A DNA stretch of 64,000 nucleotides from Eubacterium sp. AF36-5BH (GTDB taxonomy: Bacteria; Bacillota; Clostridia; Lachnospirales; Lachnospiraceae), in NCBI RefSeq assembly GCF_003460505.1, contig NZ_QTVG01000003.1, forward strand, positions 1 to 64,000, given 5' to 3'. The notes beneath the pieces were generated by a model. The model did not search any database and was not told where the DNA came from. It saw only the letters and a program-made list of their open reading frames with translations. Position 1 is the stretch's first letter. Every line of letters starts with the position of its first letter. The translations under genes and the position numbers were made by a program. This document shows, piece by piece, positions 53,621 to 61,141 of the stretch.

Positions 53621-54535
53621 TTAATCTTTTTCGTCTTCTTCATCTACAAAATCTTTTTTTGGTCTTTTTTCATCACATGGATTCTTGATTTGTAATTTAC
53701 AGTCATTATAACAGCATTTCTCTTTTTCTTTCTTTAGTCTGCCCTCACATTTTGGTGGTGCAAGTTCTAATGGTTTTATTTCTTTTGACAAAAGTCCACT
53801 TTCAACGAATTTAATGCATGCGTTTTCTGAATTGTCTCTTAAATTTACCTTTACAGGTTTTGACTTGCCAATATAGGGGATTTCATATACTTCGTAGTAT
53901 AGAGTTCTGACAAATAAAGAAAGTCCTGCTGAAAATACACCTGTCACTTCATCAAAGTTCATAGCTTTAGCTGTTCCGCTTAAGTTTACTCCATTTACTA
54001 CAGTATTATTATCCTCATACATACCAACAATGTTGAAATAATAATCTCCACCCTCGTTTATGCCAACACCGTAAGGTGCAAACAACTCAAAGGTTACATT
54101 TGAAGGATTTGTTTTTTCGCTATAATAATCGTAATCCGTACTTGTTGTGCTACCTGGTAAATAATTTACTGTAATTGTAGTTGAACCTAAATATTTATGG
54201 CACTTGTCGTATAATTTGATTTTTAAAGTAACTGAAATATTAGTTAAGGTAATTTTGAAACAATTTGGTCTCAATGAGTCATCTATTGTAGATACTGCAT
54301 CATCTGTGTCTGCTAAGTCAATATTTATTACATCAACGGAAACACATTCTGTAGTTGGGAAATTAGCTAATACATCTGCCGGAACAGTTACTTCCCTACA
54401 AACATTCACTCCCACTTCATCATACACAACCGGTGCGTATATTGATAGAAATTCAGGCATTCCACAAATAGCATCATTACAAACATCTCTGCGGCATCCA
54501 CATTTGTGCTCACAACAACATTTTTCTTTTTCCAT
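53621..54535 (-). CDS. Cys-rich-ended protein, possible spore coat/exosporium component
   Basis: The protein has 304 residues and belongs to no family I can name. The start at 54535 (MEKEKCCCEH) follows AAAGGAG; the frame is open upstream to 54625, but that stretch holds the sigma-K-like promoter. The N-terminus has a dense Cys cluster (CCCEHKCGCRRDVC) and the C-terminus another (KCCYNDCKLQIKNPC), with an acidic tail. Between them (about 35-255) is an all-beta, Thr/Asn/Val-rich region resembling structural coat proteins. There is no signal peptide. A sigma-K-type promoter and Cys-rich ends suitable for cross-linking suggest the mother-cell layer of the spore; this is inference. Confidence 0.65.
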   Translation of the reverse strand: MEKEKCCCEHKCGCRRDVCNDAICGMPEFLSIYAPVVYDEVGVNVCREVTVPADVLANFPTTECVSVDVINIDLADTDDAVSTIDDSLRPNCFKITLTNISVTLKIKLYDKCHKYLGSTTITVNYLPGSTTSTDYDYYSEKTNPSNVTFELFAPYGVGINEGGDYYFNIVGMYEDNNTVVNGVNLSGTAKAMNFDEVTGVFSAGLSLFVRTLYYEVYEIPYIGKSKPVKVNLRDNSENACIKFVESGLLSKEIKPLELAPPKCEGRLKKEKEKCCYNDCKLQIKNPCDEKRPKKDFVDEEDEKD

Positions 54536-54565
54536 GTTTATCTCCTTTTTTAGTCTTTCTCTATA

Positions 54566-54592
54566 TATTTTATGCGTTTCATTTTTTATTGT
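54566..54592 (-). promoter_or_regulatory. Sigma-K-like promoter of the Cys-rich gene
   Basis: On the minus strand AC (54591-54592), 16 bases, then CATAAAATA (54566-54574) matches AC-N16-CATANNNTA exactly. Unlike at dpaA, the spacing to the start codon is comfortable (start near 54560, ATG at 54535, AAAGGAG between). Confidence 0.55.
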
Positions 54593-54705
54593 TCTAAAAA
54601 ACAAAGCTAATAAATATATATACAATAACGGGATTCACCTGTATTTTAATTACATCTGTGTACTAACCTTTAACCATACTAATATTTCAAAAAAGGAGTA
54701 ATTCA

Positions 54706-55464
54706 TTGTATAAAATTTTAGCATTTGAAAACGGACAACCAATTATTTTGTACATAGAAAACGAAAAAGTTTATATGTATACTGCGGCAAGAGGGAAAAT
54801 TATTCCAAGAGGACTTTTATTTAATGATGTTGGAAGAGATTTTGACGTTTTTTCCTGTAATAAGCAATATGTGTATTATATTTCTACAGATAATAAAATG
54901 AAACTTGCGGTTTTAAACAGGGACAGATTTACGGAATTTTTGTCTATCCCCCTAGGGGACTCTTCACATCAAATGGAAATAGTAAATATTTCACCTTTAA
55001 TGTGCCAAAACGAGCTTTATATTTTCTACTGTAATCACAATAAAAGTAATAATAAGTATGAAATTTATTATATATTATCAAGTTGTCCTAAAAAAAGTTG
55101 TCTCATAAAACGTAATGTTTCCACCAACAAGGGCTTCGATGTTTTTAAGGCTAATAAAAAAATAGGTATTGTTCTAAATGACAGTTATTACTACTTAAGT
55201 CCTGAGGAAAAATTAGTAAGTACCGACACTTCTCATAAGGACAAAGAAAAAATCAATACTTTAACTGAAAACATTAATTATTTAAAATCAGTTATATCAG
55301 AAAAAAGCAACTGCTTAATTGATGTGCAAAATCTTTTGTCAGAAAAAGAAAACGCAATTCAAAATTTGAAAGAAACTCAGGAAAATATAGTGAAACAGTA
55401 TAATGAGCTTGCTGAATATGCCGGCAAGCTTCAGGATGAGCTTAGAAAATTTCGCTATATGTAA
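54706..55464 (+). CDS. Protein of unknown function with beta N-terminal region and C-terminal coiled coil
   Basis: The 252-residue protein uses a TTG start at 54706, supported by AAAAGGAGTAA 7-8 bases upstream. Residues about 1-170 are rich in short Tyr/Ile/Val strands (YKILAFENGQPIILYIENE, VYYISTDNKMKLAVL), suggesting a small beta-propeller-like or beta-sheet domain. Residues about 180-250 form a clear heptad coiled coil (INTLTENINYLKSVISEK ... LQDELRKF). No signal peptide. It is divergent from the Cys-rich gene across a 170-base region, a pairing that hints at a shared sporulation role. No family recognised. Confidence 0.65.
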   Translation: MYKILAFENGQPIILYIENEKVYMYTAARGKIIPRGLLFNDVGRDFDVFSCNKQYVYYISTDNKMKLAVLNRDRFTEFLSIPLGDSSHQMEIVNISPLMCQNELYIFYCNHNKSNNKYEIYYILSSCPKKSCLIKRNVSTNKGFDVFKANKKIGIVLNDSYYYLSPEEKLVSTDTSHKDKEKINTLTENINYLKSVISEKSNCLIDVQNLLSEKENAIQNLKETQENIVKQYNELAEYAGKLQDELRKFRYM

Positions 55465-55534
55465 TAAAATGTGCATACATAGCGGGACCTCATTCATATA
55501 CTAAGAAATTTCGAATTAAATTATTATTCCAAAA

Positions 55535-55593
55535 AATACCGATAATTCTCTTTAGCACATATTTAATATGCGCCTAGGAAAACTATCGGTATT
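55535..55593. terminator. Bidirectional terminator between the coiled-coil gene and aspS
   Basis: AATACCGATA and TATCGGTATT form a perfect outer stem enclosing an inner CATAT/ATATG hairpin. On the minus strand the stem runs into TTTTTT. Convergent genes flank it. Confidence 0.85.
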
Positions 55594-55686
55594 CTATATA
55601 TTTTAGCTATATAATTTCTATCTGCTAAATCTAGAATTGATTTCGATTATTAAAACATTACTGCTCTTTGTAATAATCTTCCACAA

Positions 55687-57474
55687 TTATTCTTCTTCCG
55701 GCTTAACAATGTCAATTGCTAATTCTTCTAACTGTTTTGAATCAACAGGGCTTGGTGCATTAGTCATTAAACATGAAGCATCTTTTACCTTAGGGAAAGC
55801 AATTACTTCTCTAATGTTATCTTCTTTTGCCATGTGCATAACTAATCTGTCAAGTCCGTAAGCAAGTCCTGCGTGTGGTGGAACACCATACTTAAATGCA
55901 TCAAGTAAGAAGCCAAACTGTTCATGAGCTTCCTCATTTGTGAAGCCTAATGCCTTAAACATTCTTTCCTGAATGTCTTCCTGATGGATTCTAACACTAC
56001 CACCACCAAGTTCTGTACCGTTTAACACAATATCGTAAGCCTTAGCTCTAACCTTTCCTAAGTCTGTATCAAGATACTGTAAATCTTCTTCCATAGGCAT
56101 TGTAAATGGATGATGCATTGCAAGATATCTGTTCTGTTCATCTGACCATTCAAACTGTGGGAACTCTACAACCCATAAGAAATTCCATTTATCTTCCGGA
56201 ATTAATTCAAGTTGCTGTGCAAGTTCTAAACGAAGTGCGCCTAATACGTTCCATACAATCTTGTTCTTGTCAGCTGCAAACAAAAGTAAATCTCCAGGTT
56301 CACCTTCCATTGCTTTTACTAAATTATCTAATTCTTCTTCTGTCATGAATTTTGCAAATGACGACTTATAAGTACCATCTTCGTTAATGCAAAGATAAGC
56401 AAGACCTTTTGCTCCATTTCCTTTTGCATGGTCAACTAACTTGTCAATCTTCTTTCTTGGCATATGTCCCTGACCTTTAACGTTAATACCTCTAACAGTA
56501 CCACCGTTTTCAATAGCACCTGTAAATACGCCAAAGCCACAACCTTCAACTACTTTTGTAACGTCAATTAATTCCATGCCAAAACGTGTATCAGGCTTAT
56601 CCGAACCAAATCTGTCCATAGCTTCCTGCCATGTCATTCTTGGCATTGGAAGTGGGATATCCACGCCTAAAATTTCCTTAAACATAGCCTGTAATAATCT
56701 TTCATTTACATCAATAACATCATCAATGTCAACAAATGATAATTCCATATCAACCTGTGTAAATTCAGGCTGTCTGTCGGCTCTTAAATCCTCGTCTCTG
56801 TAGCATCTTGCAATCTGCATATATCTGTCAAATCCTGAGCACATTAGTAACTGCTTGTAAAGCTGTGGAGACTGTGGAAGTGCATAGAACTCTCCCGGAT
56901 GTACTCTACTTGGCACTAAATAGTCTCTAGCTCCCTCAGGAGTGCTTTTACACAAAGTTGGTGTTTCGATTTCAAGGAAACCTTCACCCTGCATGAACTT
57001 TCTAATAAAAGTTGTAACATCACTACGCAACTTAATATTTTTCTGTAATGATGGTCTTCTTAAATCAAGATATCTGTACTGTAATCTTAATTCTTCTCTT
57101 GTGTTAATATTTTCTTCAACAGGAAATGGTGGTGTATCAGATTCTGATAAAATGCGAAGTGTATTAACTGTAACTTCAATATCACCTGTTGCTAAATCTT
57201 CGTTAATTGCGCCGCCACGCTTTCTAACTACACCTTCTACTGCAATTACGAACTCACTTCTAAGATTTTTAGCTTTTTCAAAAACTTCTCTATCATTTTC
57301 GTCAAATACTAACTGAAGAATTCCTGATCTATCTCTTAAATCAATAAAAATAAGACTTCCTAAATTTCTTCTTTTCTGAACCCAGCCCATAACTGTAACT
57401 GTTTCACCAATATTTTTATTACTTACTTCTGTACATCTGTGACTTCTGTGAAGTCCCTGCATTGACTCTGCCAT
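55687..57474 (-). CDS. aspS: Aspartyl-tRNA synthetase (bacterial type)
   Basis: This 595-residue class II synthetase starts with an OB-fold anticodon-binding domain (about 15-105, with GWVQKRRNLGSLIFIDLRDRSG). Motif 2 is seen around FYALPQSPQLYKQLLMCSGFDRYMQIARCYRDEDLRADRQPEFTQVD, and the bacterial GAD insertion domain spans about 290-415. Motif 3 ends in GVPPHAGLAYGLDRLVM. It is the last gene of the block, 11 bases after hisS. The full-length bacterial type is often non-discriminating where GatCAB makes Asn-tRNA; AsnRS is not in this window. Confidence 0.97.
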   Translation of the reverse strand: MAESMQGLHRSHRCTEVSNKNIGETVTVMGWVQKRRNLGSLIFIDLRDRSGILQLVFDENDREVFEKAKNLRSEFVIAVEGVVRKRGGAINEDLATGDIEVTVNTLRILSESDTPPFPVEENINTREELRLQYRYLDLRRPSLQKNIKLRSDVTTFIRKFMQGEGFLEIETPTLCKSTPEGARDYLVPSRVHPGEFYALPQSPQLYKQLLMCSGFDRYMQIARCYRDEDLRADRQPEFTQVDMELSFVDIDDVIDVNERLLQAMFKEILGVDIPLPMPRMTWQEAMDRFGSDKPDTRFGMELIDVTKVVEGCGFGVFTGAIENGGTVRGINVKGQGHMPRKKIDKLVDHAKGNGAKGLAYLCINEDGTYKSSFAKFMTEEELDNLVKAMEGEPGDLLLFAADKNKIVWNVLGALRLELAQQLELIPEDKWNFLWVVEFPQFEWSDEQNRYLAMHHPFTMPMEEDLQYLDTDLGKVRAKAYDIVLNGTELGGGSVRIHQEDIQERMFKALGFTNEEAHEQFGFLLDAFKYGVPPHAGLAYGLDRLVMHMAKEDNIREVIAFPKVKDASCLMTNAPSPVDSKQLEELAIDIVKPEEE

Positions 57475-57485
57475 AACTTTTCCTC

Positions 57486-58745
57486 CTATTTTAACGGATT
57501 TTTATAAAATTCCTTAAAGTTCTCAAAGCCCTGTGTCTTTAACTGCTCTTTTTGGAATTTTTTATTCTTGTTCATTCTTGTTACAAGAACCTGTGTACCT
57601 GTTTTTCTTTCTTCCTGTGCTTGTGCAATAACTTCACAAAGTCTGTCGCCTTCAACACCTTTTTCAATAAGGTATACAACCTTGTCATAATCTTCAGGGA
57701 TTTTGAAGCCCTGTTCCATTAATAATAAAACAATTCTTTCAAATCCAATTGAAAAACCACATGCCGGTACATCATGACCTGTGAACTTACCAACCATCTT
57801 GTCATAACGACCACCGCCACCGCAGCTTCCGCCAAATTCAGGAATTGCTATTTCAAAAATTGTTCCTGTATAATATGACATACCTCTAACCAATGTTGGA
57901 TCAAATACAATTTCAAAATCAGATGACTTTGTAGCCTTAACACTGTCTATAATTTCATCCATCCACTGTTTTACATCATCACCCATGAAATCTCCAAGCT
58001 TATCTGCTAGGTATCCAATAGGATCTGCCTGATTTTCAATCTTTTCAAATAACTGTATATATTTTTCAACTGATTCAGGGGCGAAATCGTATTTAATTAA
58101 TTCTTCCTTAACGCCTTCTAAACCAATCTTGTCCATCTTATCAAGAATAATGAAAACGCTGTCAAATGACTCTTCAGGGAAACCACTGTATGAAGCCATT
58201 GCCTTTAAAATTCTTCTTTCATTAATTCTAATCTGGAAATTCTTAAATCCTAACTTTCCAAGTGTAGTTGTTGTTGCTAAAATAAGTTCAATTTCAGCTA
58301 AGTTACTTGGATCACCTAATATATCAATATCGCACTGCATAAACTGGCGATATCTTCCCCTTTGTGGTCTGTCTGCACGCCAAACATTTCCCATCTGTAA
58401 TGCCTTAAATGGTGATGGTAAATCGTTGGCATTTTTTGAATAATATCTAACAAGAGGAACTGTTAAGTCATATCTTAAACCATTATCAACTACATCCATT
58501 TCTTCCGTAGCTGTTTCTAAGTTTAACTTTTCTCCTCTTTTTAAAATCTTAAAAATTAACTTTTCGTTTTCTCCACCCTGTTTGCTTGTCAGGTTTGTAA
58601 TGTGTTCCACGCAAGGTGTCTCAATCTGAGTAAATCCAAATGCATTATAAGTTTCCTTAATTACATTCTGTACATAATTTCTTATTTTCATTTCTTCAGG
58701 AAGAATATCCTTCATTCCTGTAACCGGTTTCTTACTTAAAGCCAT
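57486..58745 (-). CDS. hisS: Histidyl-tRNA synthetase
   Basis: This 419-residue class II synthetase has GMKDILPEEMKIRNYVQNVIKE at the N-terminus and motif 1 (FGFTQIETPCVEH). Motif 2 is GNVWRADRPQRGRYRQFMQCDIDILG, and the His-specific motifs LVRGMSYYTGTIFEI and GSCGGGGRYDKMVGKF are present. Motif 3 is ACGFSIGFERIVLLL. A short C-terminal anticodon-binding domain follows. It precedes aspS by 11 bases, the standard clostridial hisS-aspS pair, and follows hemZ by 76 bases. Confidence 0.97.
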   Translation of the reverse strand: MALSKKPVTGMKDILPEEMKIRNYVQNVIKETYNAFGFTQIETPCVEHITNLTSKQGGENEKLIFKILKRGEKLNLETATEEMDVVDNGLRYDLTVPLVRYYSKNANDLPSPFKALQMGNVWRADRPQRGRYRQFMQCDIDILGDPSNLAEIELILATTTTLGKLGFKNFQIRINERRILKAMASYSGFPEESFDSVFIILDKMDKIGLEGVKEELIKYDFAPESVEKYIQLFEKIENQADPIGYLADKLGDFMGDDVKQWMDEIIDSVKATKSSDFEIVFDPTLVRGMSYYTGTIFEIAIPEFGGSCGGGGRYDKMVGKFTGHDVPACGFSIGFERIVLLLMEQGFKIPEDYDKVVYLIEKGVEGDRLCEVIAQAQEERKTGTQVLVTRMNKNKKFQKEQLKTQGFENFKEFYKNPLK

Positions 58746-58821
58746 GTTTTTGCTCCTTATATTTTTCTAACTTGTATATTTTACTATTAAATAGAAAAGA
58801 ACACAAGTGTTGTATCTTTTA

Positions 58822-60261
58822 TTAATTTACAAAATAACTTCTTTTTCTGTCAATCATTTCGTCAATTCTGTCAATATACTGGTCTACATTTTTCAATGTA
58901 TCAATTCTAGTGGCACTTTTTCTGTCAGAAGAAAGTAGTTTTGTAACTGCTCCTGCTCCACATGCCCATACATTCTGATAGTCTCCCATCATAAGTATGT
59001 TGTAAATTCCTTCTTTACCGGGCAATGAATAACCTACATTTTCCTGATTACCTGCCATATTTTTTTGTCTGTACAAATAGTATGGCTTCATACCCATTTC
59101 ATAAGCATATTCTTTTGTAATATCCATTAACTTTGTATTGTTATCAAAATTTAAATCTGAATATTTTTGTCTGTTCATGTTAAGTCTTGAACCACGTTTT
59201 AATGCCAGGGAATGTACTGTAATACCATCTGGTGCCAGCTTCAAAGCCTGTTCCATTGAATATTTAACCATGTCCTCTGTTTCATTTGGTAGACCGATTA
59301 TAAAATCCATATTTATGTTATCCATGCCACAATCTCTTGCCAAATTAAAAGCCTGTATTACCTGTTTGACTGAATGTTTTCTACCTATAATGTCTAGAGT
59401 TTCCTGATTCATTGTCTGTGGATTAATGGAAATTCTTGAAACATTTTGTTTTTTTAAAGTCATTAATTTATCTCTTGTAATGCTGTCCGGTCTGCCTGCT
59501 TCAACAGTAAACTCCTTTACATTACTGAAATCAAAATTATCTTTTAATGCATTTACTAATCTGTCTAACTGCGCAGGTTCAAGTGTGGTTGGCGTACCAC
59601 CACCAATATATACTGAATTAAGTTCTTTATCCTGTAATTGCTTACCTAGGAATCTCAATTCCTTAATAACTGAATCCACATAAGCATCTACTTTTTCCTT
59701 ATATCTGTTTAAAGGATAGGATGTAAATGAACAATAAAGACAAGTTGTTGGGCAAAATGGTATACCCACATATAAACTATAATTGCCCTTGTAATTAACA
59801 TTTGAAAGTACCTTATGTTCCATGTTTGAAACATCCATTGCCAGGTCCAACTTGTTATCAGAAATAAAATATGTTTCTTTCATTTCTTTTCTTATTGCTT
59901 CATCTGAAAGTCCCTGTTCTTTTAACATACCCGGAATTTTTGCCGGTCTGATACCTGTTAAATTACCCCAAGGCAGGTCCTGTCCTATATCTTTTCTCAT
60001 TAAACAGTACAAAAGCTTTTTAAGAGCGTTTTTTGTCTCCCTTCTATCCTGAAAGTCACAACAAATTTCGTCTTCAAAAAGCTTCTTGGCCTCATCGTAC
60101 AATGATGCAGTAATTTTTTCTTCCTGAAAAATCACTTTTAGTGTTCTGTATGACTCCTCTAAATCTTCATTAATTTTAAAAGGCTGTCCCACATAAAAAG
60201 CCTGCACCATTGACTGAATATCATATTCAAATTGTTTAGGTTCTATCTGAATGTCTATCAT
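58822..60261 (-). CDS. hemZ: Coproporphyrinogen dehydrogenase-like radical SAM protein HemZ
   Basis: The 479 residues comprise an N-terminal extension (about 1-150) characteristic of HemZ and a radical SAM barrel. The cluster motif is CPTTCLYC (CxxxCxxC, near 171-178) with GIPFCP ahead of it. YIGGGTPTTLE, FTVEAGRPDSIT and MDFIIGLPNET mark SAM-binding strands. HemZ is annotated as an oxygen-independent coproporphyrinogen oxidase, but in heme-poor anaerobes its true substrate is uncertain. It overlaps the MBL gene by one base (TAATG), so the two are coupled. Confidence 0.92.
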   Translation of the reverse strand: MIDIQIEPKQFEYDIQSMVQAFYVGQPFKINEDLEESYRTLKVIFQEEKITASLYDEAKKLFEDEICCDFQDRRETKNALKKLLYCLMRKDIGQDLPWGNLTGIRPAKIPGMLKEQGLSDEAIRKEMKETYFISDNKLDLAMDVSNMEHKVLSNVNYKGNYSLYVGIPFCPTTCLYCSFTSYPLNRYKEKVDAYVDSVIKELRFLGKQLQDKELNSVYIGGGTPTTLEPAQLDRLVNALKDNFDFSNVKEFTVEAGRPDSITRDKLMTLKKQNVSRISINPQTMNQETLDIIGRKHSVKQVIQAFNLARDCGMDNINMDFIIGLPNETEDMVKYSMEQALKLAPDGITVHSLALKRGSRLNMNRQKYSDLNFDNNTKLMDITKEYAYEMGMKPYYLYRQKNMAGNQENVGYSLPGKEGIYNILMMGDYQNVWACGAGAVTKLLSSDRKSATRIDTLKNVDQYIDRIDEMIDRKRSYFVN

Positions 60262-60881
60262 TAATAATATACCTTTTCGTTATCTATAGTTGTCATATCC
60301 ATATGTCCCGGATAAACAGTTGTTTCGCCTGGAAGCACTAACAATTTTTCTTTAATTGATCTGATAATTGCCGCTTCACTTCCCCCTGGAAAATCTGTTC
60401 TACCTCTGCTCTGATGGAAAAGTGTGTCACCACTAAACAAAACTTCATCTTCTGCTATATAATAACAACCACTTCCCTGCGTATGACCAGGCGTTAAAAT
60501 AAACTTAATTTCCTTATCTGCAATAGTAAACTTATCACCATCTCTTAAATATTTGTCTGCACAAATGCTTACAGGATTTCCAAACATTGATGATAAATTT
60601 GCTCTTGTATCTACTAAAAGCCTGTCTTCTTCTTCAGAAGCATATACGGGAATATTGTATTTTTCCTTTAATTCCGTTACAGCACTAATGTGGTCTGCAT
60701 GACCATGTGTAAGCAAAATTGCTTTTGGAATCATTTCTATGTTACTAACATTAACACTGATTTTTAAAGCATCATCACCGGGATCAACAATAAATCCCTC
60801 TTTTGTATCTGTGTTCATACATAAATAACAGTTAGTATAACATTCACTAACTAATACGCTTCTAATTTTGATATTTCCCAT
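60261..60881 (-). CDS. MBL-fold metallohydrolase (glyoxalase II-like)
   Basis: This 206-residue protein has the zinc motif LTHGHADHI (HxHxDH, near residues 57-63), followed by ILTPGHTQGSGCYYI and FSGDTLFHQSRGRTDFPGG, and YPGHMD near the end. This matches the short YcbL/GloB-like group that hydrolyses thioesters such as S-lactoylglutathione; glutathione is unlikely here, so the substrate is unknown. AAAAGGAG precedes ATG, with the IR element ending some 14 bases before it. It is coupled to hemZ and is a standard member of the relA-MBL-hemZ-hisS-aspS block of Clostridia. Confidence 0.88.
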   Translation of the reverse strand: MGNIKIRSVLVSECYTNCYLCMNTDTKEGFIVDPGDDALKISVNVSNIEMIPKAILLTHGHADHISAVTELKEKYNIPVYASEEEDRLLVDTRANLSSMFGNPVSICADKYLRDGDKFTIADKEIKFILTPGHTQGSGCYYIAEDEVLFSGDTLFHQSRGRTDFPGGSEAAIIRSIKEKLLVLPGETTVYPGHMDMTTIDNEKVYY

Positions 60882-60896
60882 CTATTTCTCCTTTTC

Positions 60897-61115
60897 AAAA
60901 ATGGAAGACAATTGTTATCCACTACACTATACCCACTGTGCCACCTGACAAATTAACGAAAGCACGCTCCCGCTGCCAAACGCTCGTAGCGGTTCTATCA
61001 AGCCGACTACGCTGCCTTGATGAACCCACGGCGTTAGAGCACTTTCTTCTAATTTTGTCAGTTGCCACAGTGAAGAAATTAATTTCCATAACATAACAAT
61101 TGTCTTCATTTTTTC
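60897..61115. mobile_element. Structured inverted-repeat element between relA and the MBL gene (MITE-like or non-coding RNA)
   Basis: Terminal arms of about 22 bases, 60897-60919 and 61093-61115 (core AAGACAATTGTTAT), are inverted copies with one indel. Inside, CACTGTG...GAAAGCAC (60934-60965) pairs imperfectly with the complement at 61039-61072. The centre carries a further hairpin (GGTTC-t-ATCAAG...CTTGAT-GAACC) and CGCT-CGT-AGCG. The core is much richer in G+C than the flanks. No transposase is encoded. The only open frame inside (60 codons, minus strand) has no ribosome site or recognisable product. It sits within a conserved gene block, which suggests insertion; a structured RNA is the alternative. 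Confidence 0.6.
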
Positions 61116-61141
61116 ACATTACAAAATGTCAATTACAACGT

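Noticed and set aside
55687..60261. T-box leaders for hisS, aspS, glnS or ilv/leu genes
   Set aside because: I looked for the conserved AGGGTGGNACCGCG block ahead of each gene and found none.
60905..60945. tRNA-like 5' half at the edge of the IR element (GGTATAGTGTAGTGGATAACA)
   Set aside because: The D-arm does not pair fully, there is no anticodon stem or T arm, and the bases belong to the inverted repeat.
60927..61109. 60-codon ORF inside the IR element
   Set aside because: No ribosome site, low-complexity hydrophobic translation, and the sequence is fully explained by nested inverted repeats.
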